Below, piece after piece: positions 4,542 to 9,314 of a DNA stretch of 9,314 nt. Position numbers and translations under genes: made by a program. Position 1 is the stretch's first letter. The number at the start of each line of letters is the position of its first letter. This stretch comes from an uncultured Lachnospiraceae bacterium (GTDB taxonomy: Bacteria; Bacillota; Clostridia; Lachnospirales; Lachnospiraceae): assembly GCA_910585065.1 (NCBI GenBank), contig CAJUCG010000136.1, forward strand, positions 1 through 9,314, read 5' to 3'. Below the pieces are notes generated by a model. It had not been told where the DNA came from. It saw nothing but the letters and a program-made list of their open reading frames with translations, and did not search any database.

Positions 4542-5691
4542 CTTCCAGCCCTCCATATATCATAGAAACATTAGCAACCACCGCTATTTCCGTATCCTGA
4601 ACAACCGTGTAACTTGGATTACGGATAACTGCTCTTTTTACTCCTGCTGCTCTTAAAAATTCTACAAGCACATCGGTGTTGATATCCACACCGATGTGCC
4701 CTCTCTGCCATGCAATATAAGCATCTTTCGCATCCTCTGCTGCTTTTTGGATAGCTTCGACATTATACTTGTTGCTTTTCCCGATATAGTAAGTAAAATC
4801 CAGATCATACTCCACAACATCCGGCGCGGAAACAATTACTTTATCTGTTGATGGGCGTACTTTCGCATTCGCCAAAAAATCGGTTAATCCGGCAAGGAAC
4901 GCTTCGGAAGGTAATATGCCTCCCGTCAGTACTACTCGTATATTAACTTCCCCTCCCTCTGTACTCATCGCCTTTACATCTCCGATAGCAGCGGAATTAT
5001 ATTGTTTTACCCAGTAGATATAGGCATCTTCGGGGCCGGCAGTAGAATAGGACGAAGGAGCCAAAAAAACTCTTATCTTGAAATCCGCATCGGACTCCTC
5101 ATCACTCCCACCCTCAGATTCCACGATATTTTCCACCCTCTCTACATACGGGATCTTGTCCACCATTCCGTTAATCTGCCCCGGCATATAGTGATTTCCA
5201 ATTGTTCCTGTCTGTGTACAAGTCGCATGAACATCTACATACAAATTTCCTGCACCTATCTCCGCATAATCGTCCGTTGCAAAAAATAGATTATCCCCTG
5301 CGGTTGCTCTTTTTCCGGCCGGAATGGCAGTCACCTGAGCGCGAGTTTCTTGCAAAGTAAAGCGCAGCACCGTTACAGCGGGTCTTGAATCCTGCTTAAA
5401 TGTCCTATCTCGCGCCCCAAGATGTTTTAGATAATCCCCATAGGAATAGCGCAGAAAATTCATCCGAAACCCCTTATCGATGCACTGATATGCCTGAAAT
5501 AGTTTATTCGCTACCGCATTCAGTTTGAGCCGATCTCTGTCCGCTGGATGGAGGGTAATCGATTCTCCGGTTTCTTTCTGATACATCACCTCATAATCGG
5601 TAATCATATCTGTTCGTATACCATCCACTGTTACACCATCAATCACTGATATATCCGGGAGTGCAAGCAAATTATTGATATCCATTTCCAT
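4534..5691 (-). CDS. Baseplate J family protein (P2 gpJ-like wedge)
   Basis: A 385-residue wedge component of the contractile-tail baseplate, partner of the gp25/gpW-like protein and tail protein I. Features typical of the Baseplate_J family (PF04865) are IPAGKRATAGDNLFFAT (123-139), the acidic GGSDEESDADFKIRV stretch (194-208), STAGPEDAYIYW (216-227), and RPSTDKVIV followed by DLDFTYYI (about 279-303). Length is normal for the family. The start at 5691 is used because AAAGGTGGTGG lies upstream with a 9-nt gap; Met3 at 5685 is a weaker alternative. The start overlaps the preceding gene by 20 nt and the end overlaps tail protein I by 8 nt. The W-J-I order is the standard wedge cassette of P2-like phages. 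Confidence 0.92.
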   Translation of the reverse strand: MEMDINNLLALPDISVIDGVTVDGIRTDMITDYEVMYQKETGESITLHPADRDRLKLNAVANKLFQAYQCIDKGFRMNFLRYSYGDYLKHLGARDRTFKQDSRPAVTVLRFTLQETRAQVTAIPAGKRATAGDNLFFATDDYAEIGAGNLYVDVHATCTQTGTIGNHYMPGQINGMVDKIPYVERVENIVESEGGSDEESDADFKIRVFLAPSSYSTAGPEDAYIYWVKQYNSAAIGDVKAMSTEGGEVNIRVVLTGGILPSEAFLAGLTDFLANAKVRPSTDKVIVSAPDVVEYDLDFTYYIGKSNKYNVEAIQKAAEDAKDAYIAWQRGHIGVDINTDVLVEFLRAAGVKRAVIRNPSYTVVQDTEIAVVANVSMIYGGLEDD

Positions 5692-5992
5692 TGTAAGTAA
5701 CCACCACCTTTGGAATCAATTTATTTTCCGCTGATTCAAAGTTAATCTCTACAACCTCTAATCGCGGTTCATACTGTTCGATCTGTTCAATGGCCTGTAT
5801 GGTATATGCTGCACGCGCTGTATATACATTTCGTCCAACGATTTCCCCAGGTACAAGCCCCATTCCCCGGTCGAGCGGATTTGTGCCACGCAGCATAGTT
5901 AGGATTGTTGATGCATTCTCTATCAGTTCGGCGCGAAGCGCGGCATCAAGTTCTGAATTAAGTACAATTTCCACGTCACTAATTGAAATCAT
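5672..5992 (-). CDS. Baseplate wedge protein, gpW/gp25 family
   Basis: A 106-residue protein beginning MISISDVEIVLNSELDAALR, with NPLDRGMGLVPGEIVG (38-53) and a helical AAYTIQAIEQIEQYEPRLEV region followed by a final beta strand pair. This pattern and the position just before baseplate J fit the GPW_gp25 family (PF04965). In T4 and P2 this protein anchors the wedge to the sheath and triggers contraction. No lysozyme activity is implied despite old family names. The Shine-Dalgarno is a run of six G residues 5 nt before ATG. The last 20 nt overlap the J start. Confidence 0.85.
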   Translation of the reverse strand: MISISDVEIVLNSELDAALRAELIENASTILTMLRGTNPLDRGMGLVPGEIVGRNVYTARAAYTIQAIEQIEQYEPRLEVVEINFESAENKLIPKVVVTYNGNGYQ

Positions 5993-6006
5993 CCCATCCC
6001 CCCTAA

Positions 6007-6396
6007 TTATGCATATTCTTCAAGAGTCAGAGTAACGGATGCCTTTACCAGTTCCCCGCCATTCATAATATGTCCCCATGTAGACGATAACCCTGTACTT
6101 CTCCACTTTTTTCCCACCTTTTTCCCGCCAATGACTAACGGATAAATCGTTCCCTTTTCCACATACTTTACTAATTTTTCAATGACTTTCCGGGGCTTTA
6201 CCCCAAAGTTGGCATCCAGTTCAATTACAAAGGATACTTTTTCCGTACCAGGTCCCAAAAACTCCCACTCTGATTTTTTTCCGTTTCTTTTATGTTCTCC
6301 CCAGTTTCCCGATGCGGACAGTTTAAAATCGTGAAAACTCAATATTTTTTTATCTGATGTTCGAAATACAATGTCACCAAAATATCCAACTGCCAT
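6007..6396 (-). CDS. Tail terminator / tube-end protein, P2 gpU-like
   Basis: A 129-residue protein beginning MAVGYFGDIVFRTSDKKILS. It continues with a polar W-EH stretch, FLGPGTEKVSFVIEL (about 47-61), a helix ending in a Y-E-GT pattern, PLVIGGKKVGKKW (86-98), and a final VTLTLEEYA. The GYFG-IVF start, the GP--E-VSF element, the LVIGG strand and the LTL-EY ending are those I associate with Phage_P2_GpU (PF06995), which caps the tail tube. GGAGAGGGTGAG gives a good ribosome site. It lies between the gpV-like spike and the gpW-like wedge protein, whereas in P2 U is next to X and the tape measure. Confidence 0.75.
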   Translation of the reverse strand: MAVGYFGDIVFRTSDKKILSFHDFKLSASGNWGEHKRNGKKSEWEFLGPGTEKVSFVIELDANFGVKPRKVIEKLVKYVEKGTIYPLVIGGKKVGKKWRSTGLSSTWGHIMNGGELVKASVTLTLEEYA

Positions 6397-6413
6397 TTTC
6401 TCACCCTCTCCGT

Positions 6414-6866
6414 TCAGGAATTTTTTGTTTTTATCGTATCCACAATTAACTCTCCAATTTCTGCCCGCTCTGCCTCAATCCTCTTTGCTTTTAATGTCCC
6501 ATTTATCGTTACACTATCCGCAGTCACGGATTGAAGAGTAATTTTTTCTGCATTAGCAGAGAGTGTCTTTGTTTCCGGATTATACAAAATACTTGTACCA
6601 TCTGAAAACTCTTTATAAAATATTCCTTTTCCATTCTGTGCGGGCATTTTTTTGGCACTATAAGGTATTCCAATAATAAATCCCTTTGTCATGGAATTAG
6701 AGAGCATAATCACAACTGCCAATTCATCCACTTTCGGCATCTCATAGCAAATACTAAAAAAGGGAAGTAGCGGCGACACTTCATTGTTCCTGTCCGTGTA
6801 GGTCACAGATGCAGTACCTTCTGCATAATTTATTGTAGAAATCTTTCCTGTCCTCACCATATCCAT
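6414..6866 (-). CDS. Baseplate assembly protein V-like spike
   Basis: About 150 residues. The N-terminal ~70 look like the OB-fold of gpV/gp5 spikes (VRTGKISTINYAEGTASVTY, then VDELAVVIMLSNSMTKGFII). The remainder is short beta repeats (FYKEFSDGTSILYN, ITLQSVTADSVTINGTLKAK, IEAERAEIGELIVDTI) suited to a narrow triple-stranded spike. It would sit under the gpD-like hub and pierce the host surface. I see no lysozyme domain and no HxH iron-binding motif at the tip like that described for P2 gpV. The start at 6866 (MDMVRTG) is preferred because AGGAG is only 1 nt from the ATG at 6875 but 10 nt from this one. Confidence 0.8.
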   Translation of the reverse strand: MDMVRTGKISTINYAEGTASVTYTDRNNEVSPLLPFFSICYEMPKVDELAVVIMLSNSMTKGFIIGIPYSAKKMPAQNGKGIFYKEFSDGTSILYNPETKTLSANAEKITLQSVTADSVTINGTLKAKRIEAERAEIGELIVDTIKTKNS

Positions 6867-6882
6867 ATCATTCATTCTCCTT

Positions 6883-8115
6883 TTATTCTGCCGGAATTGT
6901 TAGTACCTGTCCCGGAAAAATAAGGCTTGGATTTTTGATTATTCCTCTGTTCGCGTTATAAATCAATGTATATTTTGCACCACTCCCATAAAACTTCTTT
7001 GCAATCATCCACAAACAATCTCCTTTTACTACGGTATAGGTAGTTCCGCCTTTCGCCGCCTGCTCTTTTGGTGCAGAAGTTGAAGTAGAAGACGTTGTAT
7101 TCGTTACACATGGATGTGCTTTAATCGTACAGGTATAAATGTCTTTCGCGTTCTTGGAATGCGTTACCCGCTCAACAAAATATTTTCCGTCTAGTTTTCC
7201 CAGTCCGGAGATCATAATATTTTGAGCAGCAATATGCCTTGTATCCCCTTTGACCTTAATCGTAATGAATTTTGCTCCCCGAATATTTTCCAAAAGCTTT
7301 GCCTTTGCAATGATCTCCGCCTCCTGTACAGTGTCCACTTGCTGATTGATATACAGTGTACGCTTTCCTTCACTGCCAGGAATTTTATAAAAATAGGTTA
7401 AAGTAGTATCACTTCCGGGATCAGTATATTGCACCCGAACAGAATCGTATAATTTTGATTTCTGGCAGCGAAAAGAGTAGGTTTGCATTTCTGTTTTATC
7501 AATGGTATATGCGGGTTTCTTTTTTTCGTAAGTCGTCTGATCATACACGACCATTTTTCTATTGTACAATTTCATTGCAAGATTATGGTCTTTGCAGAGA
7601 GAGAAAGCAAAGTCCAAATCGGTTTTTTCCGATTGTTCTGCTTCTTTTACTGGATAATCTTCCGATTCGTAACTAAGTGTAATGCCCGCATCGGTACAAA
7701 TATCTGACAATATCGTTTTTACGGTTGTCTTGCTGAATTGTCGATTCTTTAATGTCACATTGAAATTTGTTCGAATTGGCATAGTGATTCCACTAATTTC
7801 CACGGTTTCCGGGTATCCCGAAGCTTTAAAGCTATCAAGGTCAAACATTCCGCACGAAAGCTTTTTCTTATCCCCCTCTTTATTCCAGTTTTCCGTCACA
7901 ATAGAAGCTTCCACATAATCTCCATCCTCCGGCATATAGCGATTCAGCCACTGCCCCGACTGATTACTAACGGTTATAGAAATCGTATCTGCTTCACCGG
8001 ATGCCACATCCACATAGGAAAAAGATTCATAGTTCCCTGACAAATTTTTCTCCGCATTTACCCCATTGTAAGATAAGATCAAAGATGCCTTTCTCGGCTC
8101 CTGTTTGTTCGCCAT
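6883..8115 (-). CDS. Tail hub protein, P2 gpD-like / XkdQ-like, with C-terminal LysM domain
   Basis: A 410-residue hub that would link the tail tube to the spike. Residues about 1-335 fit the gpD/gp27 late control D family (PF05954 or the XkdQ relatives). Supporting pieces are the N-terminal beta domain with GEADTISITVSNQSGQWLN (40-58), FDLDSFKASGYPETVEISG (91-109), SKTTVKTILSDICTDAGITL (128-147), SEKTDLDFAFSLCKDHNLAM (162-181) and KYFVERVTHS (311-320). A Thr/Ser-rich linker (338-357) leads to a LysM domain (358-408) with TYTVVKGDCLWMIAKKFYG and PSLIFPGQVLTIP. LysM domains usually bind peptidoglycan or act as assembly modules; classical P2 gpD lacks one. GGAGGG sits just before the ATG, and the stop codon of the preceding gene is directly adjacent (TAAATG). 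Confidence 0.87.
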   Translation of the reverse strand: MANKQEPRKASLILSYNGVNAEKNLSGNYESFSYVDVASGEADTISITVSNQSGQWLNRYMPEDGDYVEASIVTENWNKEGDKKKLSCGMFDLDSFKASGYPETVEISGITMPIRTNFNVTLKNRQFSKTTVKTILSDICTDAGITLSYESEDYPVKEAEQSEKTDLDFAFSLCKDHNLAMKLYNRKMVVYDQTTYEKKKPAYTIDKTEMQTYSFRCQKSKLYDSVRVQYTDPGSDTTLTYFYKIPGSEGKRTLYINQQVDTVQEAEIIAKAKLLENIRGAKFITIKVKGDTRHIAAQNIMISGLGKLDGKYFVERVTHSKNAKDIYTCTIKAHPCVTNTTSSTSTSAPKEQAAKGGTTYTVVKGDCLWMIAKKFYGSGAKYTLIYNANRGIIKNPSLIFPGQVLTIPAE

Positions 8116-8316
8116 TTATTCCCTCCATGGAGGCGGTTCGGTTTCTTCCTCCACACTTAATTCTGGCACGGTTAAAACCGTGCCAGCTCCGAAAATAAAA
8201 ATTTCCAGCAGATCTACATTGCTTTGCATAAGAACTCCCGCATACTTTTCATCCCCATATACTTTGTATGCAATGGAGTCCCACATATCCCCTTGAATCG
8301 TTGTATATGTTTTCAT
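8116..8316 (-). CDS. Tail protein X-like small LysM protein
   Basis: A 66-residue protein beginning MKTYTTIQGDMWDSIAYKVY, followed by GDEKYAGVLMQSNVD and FGAGTVLTVPEL. This is the LysM-like fold of P2 gpX (Phage_tail_X, PF05489), a small tail protein encoded between tape measure and hub genes. It has a short acidic, proline-rich end (EEETEPPPWRE). I use ATG at 8316 because AAGGGG lies 6 nt upstream and the family begins with MKT-; the ATG at 8370 would overlap the tape measure gene by 44 nt. The gap to the tape measure stop is 10 nt, and the stop directly precedes the hub ATG. Confidence 0.87.
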   Translation of the reverse strand: MKTYTTIQGDMWDSIAYKVYGDEKYAGVLMQSNVDLLEIFIFGAGTVLTVPELSVEEETEPPPWRE

Positions 8317-8326
8317 GCTGCACCCC

Positions 8327-9314
8327 TTATCCAAATGCAGTTCGTGCTTTTTCTGCGAAATATTGTTCAATCATTTCCTTAAACTGCTCCATTGACATAG
8401 AAAGTGCCTCCTTCACATCCTCCTTACTCGTGCTTCCCTCAATCGTGATCTGCGGCGAAAAGATAAATTGTCTGGCATCATCTGTACGTTCTACCTTATT
8501 ATTTGTTGTTTGGTAAGAGGTTATTTCTTCCGAAGCACTTTCCACTACACTGCGTTTTTGTCCTCCCTCGAATATCCCTAAAAGCTGTCCCACCTTCTCC
8601 CATAAGGATACTGCGTGACTACTTCCGTCAAGCGGGATGATCGCTTCTGGACCCTCTTCTGCAAACCATGCCACATGAGGGGTATCAAAAATTCCTCCCT
8701 CCGCGTGTCCTTCGAGTTTTCGTCCCATTTCTAATGCTTTTGTCCCCATAGCAAGAGGGGAAACCGGAGAAAATTTCTGTCCGATTTCTAATGCCTCCGT
8801 TCCTATGTTGGGAAGAGAAAACGAAGTAGGTGAGTAGGATGGCTTCAAATCAACATTAACCTCTGCAGATACGGAGAACCCCGGAGAAAAAATTTCCTCC
8901 ACATATTTCTGACTACGATTATATGTTCGATAAATCGCCGGGACAATTGTTTTATCCTGTGCTGTTTCTACCTCTTCCGCCATGGCCTCCGGCAATTCCC
9001 AGCCCTTTTCCCGCAGAAAGTTTTCCAGTTCTTCATAATCCGGATTATTGACAATCTGACTCCACATTACTCTCCAAACAGACTGAGTATCGCCGGCCGT
9101 TCCGATCATTTTTTTTCGCGCGGTCATTGCAGAAATCACATCCACTTTTGACAGACTATTTAACAGTTCCGCTGGTAGTTCTTTCCCCGCTTCTGCATAC
9201 GTCTTCTTTAATTCCTCTATCTGCTCCAAGGATGGCTGCATGGATTCAAGTAGCATTTCAATCGCCTGCTTTGTAGATTGGTCAATATCATTATTGTATA
9301 GATTCTGCCAGATC
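8327..9314 (-). CDS. Tail tape measure protein, C-terminal part (5' end outside the window)
   Basis: The last 328 residues of a longer protein; the frame stays open to the window edge, so no start is visible. The signature HAEGGIFDTPHVAWF then EEGPEAIIPLDGS (ending near position 8621) is the conserved C-terminal block of many phage tape measure proteins (A-GGI--P-hA-vGE-GPEAIIPL). A C-terminal helix (EDVKEALSMSMEQFKEMIEQYF) follows a short beta stretch. The full protein sets tail length and is ejected into the host. Helical, Glu/Lys-rich sequence near 9260-9150 fits the coiled body. A short internal repeat, IGTEALEIGQKF and MGTKALEMGRKL, lies at 8806-8771 and 8749-8714. Sheath, tube and chaperone genes are expected further right. 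Confidence 0.9.
   Translation of the reverse strand, partial: IWQNLYNNDIDQSTKQAIEMLLESMQPSLEQIEELKKTYAEAGKELPAELLNSLSKVDVISAMTARKKMIGTAGDTQSVWRVMWSQIVNNPDYEELENFLREKGWELPEAMAEEVETAQDKTIVPAIYRTYNRSQKYVEEIFSPGFSVSAEVNVDLKPSYSPTSFSLPNIGTEALEIGQKFSPVSPLAMGTKALEMGRKLEGHAEGGIFDTPHVAWFAEEGPEAIIPLDGSSHAVSLWEKVGQLLGIFEGGQKRSVVESASEEITSYQTTNNKVERTDDARQFIFSPQITIEGSTSKEDVKEALSMSMEQFKEMIEQYFAEKARTAFG

Noticed and set aside
4542..4556. Upstream ATG of tail protein I at 4556
   Set aside because: The GGAGGG site overlaps this codon and serves the ATG at 4541. No ribosome site precedes 4556.
8317..8370. 18-residue N-terminal extension of the gpX-like protein
   Set aside because: It would overlap the tape measure gene by 44 nt. 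The ATG at 8316 has its own AAGGGG site and gives the family-typical start.

Overview
The window is the late tail and lysis end of a prophage or phage with a contractile (myovirus-type) tail. Every protein gene lies on the minus strand, so transcription runs from position 9314 towards 1. Strong AGGAGG-type ribosome sites, moderate-to-low GC, the Firmicutes-type holin and the TxpA/Hol-Tox-like small peptide point to a low-GC Gram-positive host. A gut clostridium such as a Lachnospiraceae member is my best guess, but that is an inference.

Layout in transcription order: C-terminal part of the tape measure protein (9314-8327, cut by the window edge), P2 gpX-like small LysM tail protein (8316-8116), P2 gpD-like hub with an extra C-terminal LysM domain (8115-6883), gpV-like baseplate spike (6866-6414), gpU-like tail terminator (6396-6007), gpW/gp25-like wedge protein (5992-5672), baseplate J (5691-4534), tail protein I (4541-3591), tail-collar fibre protein (3567-3187), and a large tail fibre (GTG start, 3174-805). 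The fibre carries two blocks of 14-residue YadA-head-like repeats and a C-terminal Peptidase_G2 self-cleaving chaperone domain. These genes are packed with gaps of 0-23 nt or short overlaps and form one tail/baseplate operon. Together they build the tube end, hub, spike, wedges and receptor-binding fibres of an injection machine.

The 800 bases after the fibre gene are the most interesting part. They hold a compact module resembling a TxpA/RatA-type type I toxin-antitoxin: a 32-residue hydrophobic holin-like toxin (650-552, minus) with its own promoter, a structured leader and a very strong Shine-Dalgarno. A predicted ~90-nt antisense RNA runs on the plus strand (about 466-558), with its own extended -10 promoter and a 12-bp terminator hairpin lying against the toxin stop codon. 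A strong intrinsic terminator on the minus strand (426-398) closes the toxin message. The toxin leader contains a segment that can pair either with the toxin's Shine-Dalgarno or, over 11 bp with one bulge, with the 3' UTR that the antisense RNA also covers. This suggests a three-way RNA switch.

Beyond that terminator lie a possible 18-codon leader peptide with a Pro-Pro-Pro motif (376-320), a weak terminator-like hairpin over its stop codon, and the start of a phage holin gene (280 to the window edge). The lysis gene therefore sits behind two potential termination points and a short translated leader. The RNA elements are read directly from sequence; their activity is inferred.
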